Shown here piece after piece: positions 9,017 to 16,670 of a DNA stretch of 64,000 nt. The stretch is from a bacterium. Lineage in GTDB: Bacteria > Babelota > Babeliae > Babelales > Vermiphilaceae. The stretch lies in the NCBI GenBank assembly GCA_021833825.1, contig JAKBEL010000007.1, forward strand, positions 62,001 through 126,000, read 5' to 3'. The notes under the pieces were generated by a model. It was not told the origin of the DNA and did no database searches. It worked only from the letters and a program-made list of their open reading frames with translations. The stretch's first letter is position 1. Every line of letters starts with the position of its first letter. A program made the translations under genes and the position numbers.

Positions 9017-10204
9017 ATGCGGTTGAAGAATGTAGTTAGAATGTTATTGTATAGTCTAATTTTATGGACCGGCTATAAGAGTTATGCATATTTTTTTGAT
9101 TATGTAGCGCCAACTTTGACTTTACAGGCAATAGAAGATGGTATGTGGTTTTCTGGCGATATTCATTGTAATGTGTCAATGGACAAGCCGAGTTATTTGA
9201 CCATTTCAGTTGATAACAATCCAGTTGTAGCAGATGTGTATATTCCAAATGATCAAAAGACTCATGATATTATTATACCGATAACTACTCTGGCCGATGG
9301 AGTTCATCATCTAAGATTCTTTTCAGTTGATACATCATATAATAAAAATAGCTCTTTAAAAGATGTAACCTTTTATGTTGATAATAGTCCATTACAGGCT
9401 GCATTTTTAGGGGATTCTCATATTAAAGTTCTTCAAGGGAGAACTCTAAAAATACAATTTCAGGCCAATAAAGAGATTGAACAGGCAAAGGTGCATGCAT
9501 TAGCTGAGTTTTATGATTGTTTTCCTGTTTCGAAAAATCAGAATATGTATGAATGTTATATTCCCATCTCTTGTGAAGAGAAGCCGAGTGAATATATGTT
9601 TTGTGTAGAGGTTTGCGATAGAGTTGGAAATAAGATTTCATTAGATAATAAATTTGAGATTGTCGCATGTGATTTTAAAAAACAGGCTATACAGATAGAT
9701 CCTGTAAAGATTCAAGAAGAGAAGGCTAAGGGAAAAACAGAGTCAGAATTTGAAGAGCATGTTATGCAGTTGGTTAATAATTCTCCGCAAGAAAAATTGT
9801 GGAAAGGATCGTTTTTACCACCTGTTCAGATAGATAAAGTGACCTGTGAATATGGAACCATTAGAACTTCGCAAGAGCGTGGGCGATATATGCACAAAGC
9901 CTTAGATGTTATTACTAAACCAAAAAGTGTTATTTGGGCTCCGCAAAATGGTATAATTGTTCTAAAAGATAGATATGATTTTAGTGGCAATACTGTTGTT
10001 GTTGATCATGGTCATGGTATTTTTTCACTCTTTTATCATCTAGATGATTTTGCGGATATTGAAGTTGGTCAAAAAGTTGCGCAGGGTAAGCCACTGGGCA
10101 CATTAGGAAAGACTGGTTACGCAACTGGATATCATCTCCATTGGGAGATGCGCGTAAATAATACTCAAGTTGATCCTATGCAATGGGTTAATGAGACATT
10201 TTAA
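9017..10204 (+). CDS. Membrane-anchored M23 (LytM-type) metallopeptidase
   Basis: 395 residues from ATG 9017, preceded by TTAGGA; a TTG at 8999 would add six residues. An N-terminal membrane anchor (about residues 8-25) is followed by two Ig-like beta domains (about 30-125 and 135-215), a charged linker, and a C-terminal M23 domain. Zinc ligands are visible in MHKALDV (H...D) and HLHW, with the usual VVDHGHG and GxxGKTGYATG surroundings. M23 enzymes cut peptidoglycan cross-bridges or, when inactive, regulate amidases. The ligands look intact, so activity in the periplasm is likely. It is followed after 48 bases by the PilO-like gene. Confidence 0.9.
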   Translation: MRLKNVVRMLLYSLILWTGYKSYAYFFDYVAPTLTLQAIEDGMWFSGDIHCNVSMDKPSYLTISVDNNPVVADVYIPNDQKTHDIIIPITTLADGVHHLRFFSVDTSYNKNSSLKDVTFYVDNSPLQAAFLGDSHIKVLQGRTLKIQFQANKEIEQAKVHALAEFYDCFPVSKNQNMYECYIPISCEEKPSEYMFCVEVCDRVGNKISLDNKFEIVACDFKKQAIQIDPVKIQEEKAKGKTESEFEEHVMQLVNNSPQEKLWKGSFLPPVQIDKVTCEYGTIRTSQERGRYMHKALDVITKPKSVIWAPQNGIIVLKDRYDFSGNTVVVDHGHGIFSLFYHLDDFADIEVGQKVAQGKPLGTLGKTGYATGYHLHWEMRVNNTQVDPMQWVNETF

Positions 10205-10252
10205 AGAAATAAAAATTAGAATAGCATTGGGGCAGATCAGTAGGAGTAGGCA

Positions 10253-10846
10253 ATGGTTTATGCAAGGTGGTATTTATTATTATTGAGTCTAAAGAGATGG
10301 CATCGTTATGCAACAACAGCGCTTTTGCTTATAGTTCTTTTATTGGTCTGGTTATTGGCTCTCTATTTACCTTTGTATAAGAAGACGGTCTTGCTACAGA
10401 CGCAACTCAATCAATTAAAGCACGATCTGCAGGCGAATGTATCTGAGAGAGAATCATGCAAAGTTTTATTAAAAGAGATAGAGGAATTGGAGCATGTAAC
10501 TAATGTTGCTTCGGTCCCTTCTTTAAATAAAATAGAGGGGAATATAGAATTAATAGTTAATCAGATGGAGGGCCTTGCTATTAGATTGTTATCAATAAAA
10601 AAGTCTGGATCGATATCAAAAGGGCTATATGGAGCAACATTGGTCTCTGTGCAGGCTGAAGGGCAGCTCGCATCGATAATTCAGTTTTTTAATATGCTTA
10701 AAAATAATCAATGTTTAGTGCAAACTTCCCAGTTTACTTTGCAGCATGAAAAAGATGATCTCTATACCCTTCATGCGGAATTGAAATTTTTTAGTATGGC
10801 AAAAGAGCTAAAAAATGAAAGCCCTTCAACTTTAGAAAAAAGCTGA
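10253..10846 (+). CDS. PilO-like inner-membrane protein
   Basis: 197 residues with AGGAG six bases before ATG. One transmembrane helix (about residues 20-42) is followed by a coiled coil (about 45-85) and a small alpha/beta domain (about 100-185) with SVQAEGQLASIIQFFNML. This order is that of PilO/GspM proteins, which form the inner-membrane platform of type IV pilus or type II secretion machines. No other pilus gene is in the window, so the assignment rests on architecture and the pseudopilin-platform-like C-terminal segment. Confidence 0.6.
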   Translation: MVYARWYLLLLSLKRWHRYATTALLLIVLLLVWLLALYLPLYKKTVLLQTQLNQLKHDLQANVSERESCKVLLKEIEELEHVTNVASVPSLNKIEGNIELIVNQMEGLAIRLLSIKKSGSISKGLYGATLVSVQAEGQLASIIQFFNMLKNNQCLVQTSQFTLQHEKDDLYTLHAELKFFSMAKELKNESPSTLEKS

Positions 10847-10885
10847 AGGGTTAGGGGGGTGAACAACACAGTTTTAGTATTGTTC
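10822..10885 (+). other. Two successive hairpins downstream of the PilO-like gene
   Basis: CCCTTCAACTTT (10822-10833) pairs with AAAGCTGAAGGG (10839-10850) with one mismatch, overlapping the last codons of the gene. GAACAACAC pairs with GTATTGTTC about ten bases further on, also with one mismatch. Neither has a good T-run, so this may be weak termination or an mRNA 3' end structure. I see no gene in the rest of 10886-11051. Confidence 0.45.
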
Positions 10886-11051
10886 ATTTAGGGACATTTT
10901 ATTTCTTATTACGATTGCAGAAGAATCCTAGCATTGCGAGTTTAAGTTGTCAAGGGTAAAGATGGTTCCCTTAAATAAGGCGCAATTTTTACTTTTTTTA
11001 TTTCATGTTATTATGAAAAAGAGATCAATCAAATAGATCTTTTTATAATAT

Positions 11052-11627
11052 ATGAGTAAAAATATGCGTCATCAATATGTCTGTTATTTTGTGTTGTTAT
11101 TTTTTTTACATGGTTGCGGAAAAAAAACGCTTTTAAAGTATGATACAATTGTACAAAAAAAGGTTCCGGTATTGTATCAGTTTGAAGCTGAAGTAGATGG
11201 AATAGAATGTGCATTGTGTGCGCAGGATGTTGTTGATATTGTAAAATCTATTGAAGGTGTTTCGACAGTTGATTTTATAATGACGGGCACCTCATATGAG
11301 CAAGGGCACATCTGCTTCTGTTATGATATTCGTAAAAACAATCTTGATCTGCATCAGATAGATCAGACTATTTCAACAGAAGGTTTTTCATTATGTTCAT
11401 TAAAAGGTATCTTTATTATTAAAGTGCTTCAAAAAGATGGAAGACTTTTTGCAGGGTATAATGAAGAGCTTGAGTTACCTTTATTGATATCTAATGTAGG
11501 CGAGAATGCTGCAAAAAATATTGATCTTAATGCTCAAGAAGCACAATTGGTTCAAGGTAAAATAGTTAGACAGTCTGATAATATTTTTTCATTTGTTTCA
11601 GAGCCTGCTGTAGTAAAGGGGCGCTAA
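11052..11627 (+). CDS. Lipoprotein with heavy-metal-associated (HMA) fold
   Basis: 191 residues. Lipobox LHGC with the Cys at residue 22 after a hydrophobic stretch. Residues about 44-118 follow the ferredoxin-like HMA pattern: VDGIECALCAQDVVDIVKSIEGV with Cys53 and Cys56 as the CxxC metal site, then VDFIM...HICFCYDI and a second helix. HMA domains bind Cu(I), Zn or Hg and pass them between proteins. Its lipid anchor would place this one at the periplasmic face. The CxxC is intact. No metal transporter is adjacent. Confidence 0.75.
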   Translation: MSKNMRHQYVCYFVLLFFLHGCGKKTLLKYDTIVQKKVPVLYQFEAEVDGIECALCAQDVVDIVKSIEGVSTVDFIMTGTSYEQGHICFCYDIRKNNLDLHQIDQTISTEGFSLCSLKGIFIIKVLQKDGRLFAGYNEELELPLLISNVGENAAKNIDLNAQEAQLVQGKIVRQSDNIFSFVSEPAVVKGR

Positions 11628-11631
11628 TGTT

Positions 11632-13611
11632 TTATGCATTAAAAGAGATGCTATTTACAATACGAGGATCCATTTTTTGCATTATTAATAGTTCTAATAT
11701 ATTAACTAGAAAAAGCCGTTGAAGTTTATTTGATTCAGTTTGCTTATCTATCTTGGTCAGCATCGAATAGATTTGATATGCAATCTGTTCGATATAGTCG
11801 TATTGGCTTTGAAGATATGATAATTTTTCAAAGTAGAACCTCTTGGAATCTTCAGGAGATTCTTGTAAAGAAATTTCTACTCTTTTTATTGATAGTTGCA
11901 ATCTATAAAGCACTGTTCGTAGAGCTTGTAAAGATGATTCAGCTGGGGCGTGTTTTATAAGGTCAAAAAGATGTTCCATCGTCACTCCGCTAAAGAATTC
12001 GTCAGGATTAAGTTTTGTTCGCTCATCTTTAGTTATTTTTTCTATAAAAGAGGGCATTATTGATATATGTTCAGGACCTTGAAGATCTTTGATCCCATGT
12101 TCTATTGTTTGAAATAGGGTGCAAAATCCCTTTCGTTTTTTGTGAGTGAACAATAATCTATGTTGAGGGTCGATGATAATCGGCCATTTGTCTGTATCAA
12201 TCAATCTTTTTATCTCATCAAATTGAGAGCTCCATATTATAGGAATATCTATCTTATCAAGAAGTTTATATTCATATGACCATGGTTCGGCCGCTTTTTT
12301 TACAATACCTATGTGAGCCTTCTTATCTTTTTGCTCATGGTATAATGATAAAAGTGTAGGAATATCTGGCGCCAATATAATGTGACTTCTCTTTTTAGTG
12401 ACAATGACCTCATGTTCTGGCGTTAGACATTCGATGGCTAGAGCATTATCCTTACGCGCTTTTTTGATATAAAGATCATCTATATAGCTTGGATTAGAGC
12501 AGCTCTTGATTTTAGGGAAATCAATACTTAAAAGATATATAGTTCGACTATATTTTATGAAAGAGACGCAGACAGGTTGCGTAAGATGATCTGAAATTCT
12601 GTTTATAGCTTGTGAAAGTTCTTTAACTGCGGTTATGTCTAAGGAAGGTTTTTCTTGGATATCGGGGCTATTTGCAATAATTTTGAGGCCTAGCATATCA
12701 GGGTCGGCCTCAAGCCGAGCCACTTTTCTTGTGATAATGGGATATACGCTATTGTGATATATATAAAAGATATCTTTAGAAATAGATTCGTCTTTAATGC
12801 CGTTCTGATTACCATAGACAGTATGAATGGTGCTGATCCCTTTAGTATGAGATGTTGTGTCATAAGGGCAACATATGCCAGATGTTAAAGGAGGTTCGCC
12901 AGCATTAGTTGTGATGAAATGCTGAAGAACTATTCCTGGAGTAATATCTTTAGGTAATGATTTTTGGTGCAGAAGATCTTCAATTACAGTGTCATTATAA
13001 TATGATGCAATAACTTCTCCGATTGCCTGTCCAATGTTTCTTGATTTGACGGGAAAAAGGCTTTTTAGGGGATAAAGAGGTTCATCTTCTATGGGGAGAA
13101 CAATTAAAGATGATTCTTGTTGCATAGATTTTTTAATAAAAGATGACAATCGAGCATTGATAGTTGTTATATCATGATTGAATGCCAGTCTTATATTGTC
13201 TCTTATTTGTGCAAGAATACTTTTAGCCTCTGGTGTTAACAAATCTTTATTGTGAAGCATTTTATATAATTTTTGCCATAAATTTTGAAGGTCGGCAAGT
13301 ATAGATAATTTTTTTTGTTTTCGGTCAGATCTTTTGCCGAATACATTGGTGCTTGGAATACTATTTAAAAAAGTGTTCAATTCATTATTTGTGATGATAA
13401 CAAAAGGGGGCACGGCAAGTATATAATCGTGCAGAGGTTCTAACGTATTAATATGTTCAGCTATTGCTTGTAATTCCAGCAGTTGTTTATCTTTTGAGAG
13501 ATATTGCGCTTGTTGATTGAGGGTTTCATTCTGTATGTATTGCTTGCTTGCAAGCAATGGTTGTGCGATACAACAGAATAATAATAGTATTTTTTTATAA
13601 TTTTTAAGCAT
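11632..13611 (-). CDS. Large exported protein of unknown family
   Basis: 659 residues, AGGAG before ATG, clear signal peptide (MLKNYKKILLLFCCIAQPLLAS). It is mostly alternating helical and beta segments with no membrane span after the signal and no motif I recognise. The C-terminal ~120 residues look helical (AESSLQALRTVLYRLQLSIK, FEKLSYLQSQYDYIEQIAYQI). It ends four bases from the convergent HMA lipoprotein gene. Function unknown. Confidence 0.7.
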   Translation of the reverse strand: MLKNYKKILLLFCCIAQPLLASKQYIQNETLNQQAQYLSKDKQLLELQAIAEHINTLEPLHDYILAVPPFVIITNNELNTFLNSIPSTNVFGKRSDRKQKKLSILADLQNLWQKLYKMLHNKDLLTPEAKSILAQIRDNIRLAFNHDITTINARLSSFIKKSMQQESSLIVLPIEDEPLYPLKSLFPVKSRNIGQAIGEVIASYYNDTVIEDLLHQKSLPKDITPGIVLQHFITTNAGEPPLTSGICCPYDTTSHTKGISTIHTVYGNQNGIKDESISKDIFYIYHNSVYPIITRKVARLEADPDMLGLKIIANSPDIQEKPSLDITAVKELSQAINRISDHLTQPVCVSFIKYSRTIYLLSIDFPKIKSCSNPSYIDDLYIKKARKDNALAIECLTPEHEVIVTKKRSHIILAPDIPTLLSLYHEQKDKKAHIGIVKKAAEPWSYEYKLLDKIDIPIIWSSQFDEIKRLIDTDKWPIIIDPQHRLLFTHKKRKGFCTLFQTIEHGIKDLQGPEHISIMPSFIEKITKDERTKLNPDEFFSGVTMEHLFDLIKHAPAESSLQALRTVLYRLQLSIKRVEISLQESPEDSKRFYFEKLSYLQSQYDYIEQIAYQIYSMLTKIDKQTESNKLQRLFLVNILELLIMQKMDPRIVNSISFNA

Positions 13612-13710
13612 ATGATTCTCCTACTATGCTCTTGTACTTTATCGTTACTTGGGCATAAGGTCAATAGTTGGTTGCTTGAGAATCATATATATCGCTGAAA
13701 TGGAACAACT

Positions 13711-14166
13711 TTAGGGTCTGTTTTTTAGGGCCTCTTCGTATTGTATAATGTCAAAAATATGCAGTTTTTGATCATCGCTAATATCAAATCTATTTAAAAA
13801 TTTTTTTTGTAATGCGGGCTTATGTGCATAATTTGGATCTGTGATTAAAAATCTTATTAATTCATCCAATGTCTCTTTGTTTTGAGTTGGATCATTAATG
13901 ATTGGCTTTGAAGATGGTCTATTTTGATAAGCATTATAACCAGCATATCCGGCGCCAGCAGCAACGGCAGTAGCAGTGGTGGCAACGCCAGCACCAATAA
14001 GTACATTTTTTGTTGATTTATCAAGATTATTCCACTTATTAGAAATGTTCTCTGTGGTGCTATGTATTCTATTTTTTGTTTTATCCCATGCATCTGATAA
14101 TGAAAGCGTATGGGTAATGTTTGCTGTTGTTGTTATAAAGAGCGCTATTAAAATATTTTTTTTCAT
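13711..14166 (-). CDS. Exported protein, two-domain member of a shuffled family
   Basis: 151 residues with AAGGAG and a signal peptide. The first half is closely related to the gene at 15168: LSDAWDKTKNRIHSTTENIS then NKWNNLDKSTKN, followed by a Gly/Ala-rich membrane segment (GAGVATTATAVAAGAGYAGY). The last ~50 residues (LDELIRFL...FLNRFDISDDQK) instead resemble the C-terminus of the gene at 14760 (IDNIVTFL...FLNRAQGELKLNEKQK). It therefore joins two modules found separately next door. No known family. Confidence 0.75.
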   Translation of the reverse strand: MKKNILIALFITTTANITHTLSLSDAWDKTKNRIHSTTENISNKWNNLDKSTKNVLIGAGVATTATAVAAGAGYAGYNAYQNRPSSKPIINDPTQNKETLDELIRFLITDPNYAHKPALQKKFLNRFDISDDQKLHIFDIIQYEEALKNRP

Positions 14167-14175
14167 AAAATCTCC

Positions 14176-14706
14176 TTAATTTGAGAGAGTGTCGTATGCT
14201 TGAGCAATCTCTTTAAATTTTTCCACCGCATCGGGATCTTGATTTTTATCTGGATGATATTGGCGAGCTAAATCTAAATACGCTTTTCTAATATCACTTT
14301 GAGAAGCATCTGGGCTCAAGCCGAGCGTTTGGTAATGATTTTGTTTTGCATCCTCTTTTGTATAATTCGATTGATCTTCTGTTCTTGCCGATTCAGTGTA
14401 GGCTGGTTGTGTATATTCTTGGTCGCTATAAAAAGGTATGTCAGTTGATTCTTCTTGAGCTGAATTTGTATAATTGTTTATAAGTTTCTGTGCAGTTCCA
14501 AAGGCAATATTTGCAAGCGCCCGCTTTGTCGGTTCATCAATGTCGGTCATTCTCTGCTTTATCTTGTATAATTTATTGATACCCTTTTCATAAAGAGAGG
14601 GATTTTCTGTTGTTAATGTCTGATTGCTACAAGATAAGTGATTGTTTGTGATAGTTATCAAAAGGATGATAGTAAGAACTGTCTTTATTTCTATTTTGAG
14701 AATCAT
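14176..14706 (-). CDS. Exported J-domain protein
   Basis: 176 residues from ATG 14706, with GGAG 11 bases upstream; ATG 14715 is possible but too close to the GGAG. An N-terminal hydrophobic signal (MILKIEIKTVLTIILLITIT) ends near Cys26 (HLSC, not a perfect lipobox). A polar Gln/Ser/Thr-rich linker follows, and the last 55 residues are a J-domain: YQTLGLSPDASQSDIRKAY, then the HPD motif in ARQYHPDKNQ and FKEIAQAYDTL. J-domains stimulate Hsp70 ATPase. Bacterial Hsp70 is cytosolic, so an exported J-domain either faces the cytosol as a tail or acts on host Hsp70. It sits in a run of four small same-strand exported genes. Confidence 0.85.
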   Translation of the reverse strand: MILKIEIKTVLTIILLITITNNHLSCSNQTLTTENPSLYEKGINKLYKIKQRMTDIDEPTKRALANIAFGTAQKLINNYTNSAQEESTDIPFYSDQEYTQPAYTESARTEDQSNYTKEDAKQNHYQTLGLSPDASQSDIRKAYLDLARQYHPDKNQDPDAVEKFKEIAQAYDTLSN

Positions 14707-14759
14707 AATTATCATTTCTCCTGTATGTGATTTAAAGCAGCCTACTTGCAATAGATTAT

Positions 14760-15137
14760 TTATTTATCTTGAGCTTCCCTTGCTGCTACCATACTTAAAA
14801 TGCGATCTTTTTGCTTTTCGTTGAGCTTTAATTCACCCTGAGCTCTATTTAAAAATGCCTTTTGTGCATTATGATAACCTTTGTAGGAATTTGTGGTGCT
14901 TAAAAATGTTACAATATTGTCAATCTGATTCATATCGATATTTTTAAATATTTCTTGATCAGATATTTGGGGAGCAGTTTTTTTTGTAGTATTATTTTTG
15001 AGCCCTATATTCTCTTTTAGTTGTTTAAATTGGCCTTTTGCTTTGCCGCCAATATATTTTATTGGTGAGAGTATGGCTGATCCATGTGCTATATAGCTAA
15101 AGCCAATAAGCATTAAAAACATTTTTTTTAAATTCAT
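14760..15137 (-). CDS. Small exported protein, C-terminal-module family
   Basis: 125 residues, AAGGA before ATG, signal peptide (MNLKKMFLMLIGFSYIAHGS). The C-terminal 55 residues (IDNIVTFLSTTNSYKG..., FLNRAQGELKLNEKQKDRIL) match the end of the protein encoded at 13711. The middle is basic and lacks the membrane segment of its neighbours. Unknown function. Confidence 0.7.
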   Translation of the reverse strand: MNLKKMFLMLIGFSYIAHGSAILSPIKYIGGKAKGQFKQLKENIGLKNNTTKKTAPQISDQEIFKNIDMNQIDNIVTFLSTTNSYKGYHNAQKAFLNRAQGELKLNEKQKDRILSMVAAREAQDK

Positions 15138-15167
15138 ACATAATCCTTTGATATAAAGTTTTTTAAT

Positions 15168-15722
15168 TTAATCTTCTCGATCATAAATATCTTCAAACGT
15201 CTTTGAAGGAGCGATAGGTAAAACGGGAACAGGATTGAATGTTGTAGGTCTACTAGGTGCTGCCGGAGGAGGGGTTTTTGTGCTTACAAAAGAATTGTCT
15301 CGAGCGGGTAATGGCGGTGCTAAAGGGCCAGTTTTTGAAAGATTTGGATGTTTTTGCCACAATTCAGCAGCCTCTTGCTCAACTGTTTTGCCCGAGCCTT
15401 TGGCGCTCTGCTTTGCTAATATATCTTCTAATGATGGCCCTGTTGCATAAGAAGAAGCTCCTTCTTCTTTGTCATTAAATGCTTTATAGCCGGCATAACC
15501 AGCGCCTGCAACAGCAGCTGTTCCAGCGGTTGCAATGCCACCGCCTATGATCGCATTTTTAGTTGACTCATCAAGATTGTTCCATCTATTAGAGATATTC
15601 TCTTTGGTTCTGTAGGCCTTCTCTTTTGCCTTGGCCCATGTATCAGATAGAGAGATTGCTTGTATAGCTTCTATTGCCAATAAACTTAAGCATAAAGCTG
15701 TTATTTTGATTGCTTTTTTCAT
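15168..15722 (-). CDS. Exported protein, N-terminal-module family with Pro-rich tail
   Basis: 184 residues, AAAGGA before ATG, signal peptide (MKKAIKITALCLSLLAIEAIQA). The module LSDTWAKAKEKAYRTKENIS, NRWNNLDESTKN plus a Gly/Ala membrane segment (GGGIATAGTAAVAGAGYAGY) is shared with the protein at 13711. The tail differs: Ala/Pro-rich (PPLPARDNS, TPPPAAPSRP, PVPVLPIAPS), of the sort that binds SH3, WW or EVH1 domains in eukaryotic cells. First gene of the four-gene run. Confidence 0.72.
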   Translation of the reverse strand: MKKAIKITALCLSLLAIEAIQAISLSDTWAKAKEKAYRTKENISNRWNNLDESTKNAIIGGGIATAGTAAVAGAGYAGYKAFNDKEEGASSYATGPSLEDILAKQSAKGSGKTVEQEAAELWQKHPNLSKTGPLAPPLPARDNSFVSTKTPPPAAPSRPTTFNPVPVLPIAPSKTFEDIYDRED

Positions 15723-15928
15723 GTTATTTCCTTTTTTTATAGAATCGTTTATATATTATAATAGATTATACAAAACTTTTAAAATAAATTTCAATGATAT
15801 AAATGAAATTATTTTTTTACATAATATAAAAAAGGGCGTATAGACCTCGTCCGTTAATTATGGATTAATCCATAAAAGAATATGTAAAAAGTGTGTCATT
15901 CAAATAGTCAACAAACTCATCAGCCGCC
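15723..15928. other. Intergenic stretch before the IS
   Basis: AT-rich leader of the minus-strand run and the left flank of the IS. I see no gene, RNA or clear palindrome in it. Confidence 0.5.
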
Positions 15929-16582
15929 CAGGGTCTACGCATGAAAATTGGCTAAAATAAAGGGTTTTCAGGTAGAAAAATTGATTGATTTTTAAGAAGC
16001 TGGCCTATTCAGAAAGAATGGCTTGTCAGATGTTTATAAAAAAAGTATGTTGCTCATTGATAAAAAACACCTTAAAAAAGGAAATTTTATGAGCAACATA
16101 CTGACCAAATTGTCCCAAAATAATGAACAAATTGCAAGACTTATTGAAATTATACATTCAATGCCCGATCCAAGAGTAAAAAAAGTTAAGCATCCATTCG
16201 AATCGATCATAATAATCATCATATGTGCATCAATAGCAGGCGCAAATAATGATATTGAGATGGAAGAGTATGCAAAAAATAATATCCATCATCTCAAAAA
16301 AATCATTGACTTACCTTATGGAGCACCATCTCACAACACTATTAACAGAATGTTATGTGCGCTCAATCCGAAAGATATGAGCAGACTTATTATCAATCAG
16401 AGCGTATTTTGCCTGCTCATTTTTTATCAAAAAACATCTATTCTTTTTCTTTTCACCTCTTCCTTCTTCAGGCGCCAGGGCCTGCTCTTTTTTAAGCATG
16501 CATGATTTAACATAATAGTTTTTTTATTTGCTTTAACAGGAAAAATAGTCTTAGATTAAGGAAAATTCATGCGTAGGCCCTG
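15929..16582 (+). mobile_element. Internally deleted ISAs1-type insertion sequence
   Basis: Terminal inverted repeats are visible: 15929-15949 and 16562-16582 match at 18 of 21 positions (cagggYctacgcatgaa core). The element is 654 bp, about half the length of an autonomous ISAs1-type IS, and contains only the 5' part of a transposase gene. No target-site duplication is apparent in the flanks, so the insertion is old or rearranged. With intact ends it could still be moved in trans by a full-length relative. Confidence 0.8.
16089..16505 (+). pseudogene. ISAs1-family transposase, 3'-truncated
   Basis: From ATG 16089 (AAAAGG upstream) the first ~95 residues match the N-terminal domain of ISAs1-family DDE transposases: SMPDPRVKKVKHPFESIIII, then ASIAGANNDIEMEEYAK and LPYGAPSHNTINRML. 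After ALNPKDMSRLI the sequence becomes an unrelated hydrophobic tail and stops, so the catalytic DDE core is gone. It cannot act as a transposase. Confidence 0.85.
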
Positions 16583-16599
16583 ACTAAATATTTCAATTG

Positions 16600-16628
16600 T
16601 TGAAATTTTTTGTTTAATATATTATAAT
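16600..16628 (+). promoter_or_regulatory. Promoter of the ATAD3-like gene
   Basis: TTGAAA (16600-16605), 17 bases, TATAAT (16623-16628), 43 bases before the ATG at 16671. It begins 18 bases outside the right end of the IS, so the insertion fixed the upstream edge of this promoter. Confidence 0.7.
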
Positions 16629-16670
16629 TTAAATTAATTAGTAAAATAATTTTTTATAAAAAAGGGAATT

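Noticed and set aside
10847-11051. Structured intergenic stretch considered as a known small RNA (SRP, 6S or tmRNA)
   Set aside because: None of the conserved core sequences of these RNAs is present.
15929-16582. Full-length functional IS
   Set aside because: The element is only 654 bp and the transposase lacks its DDE core.
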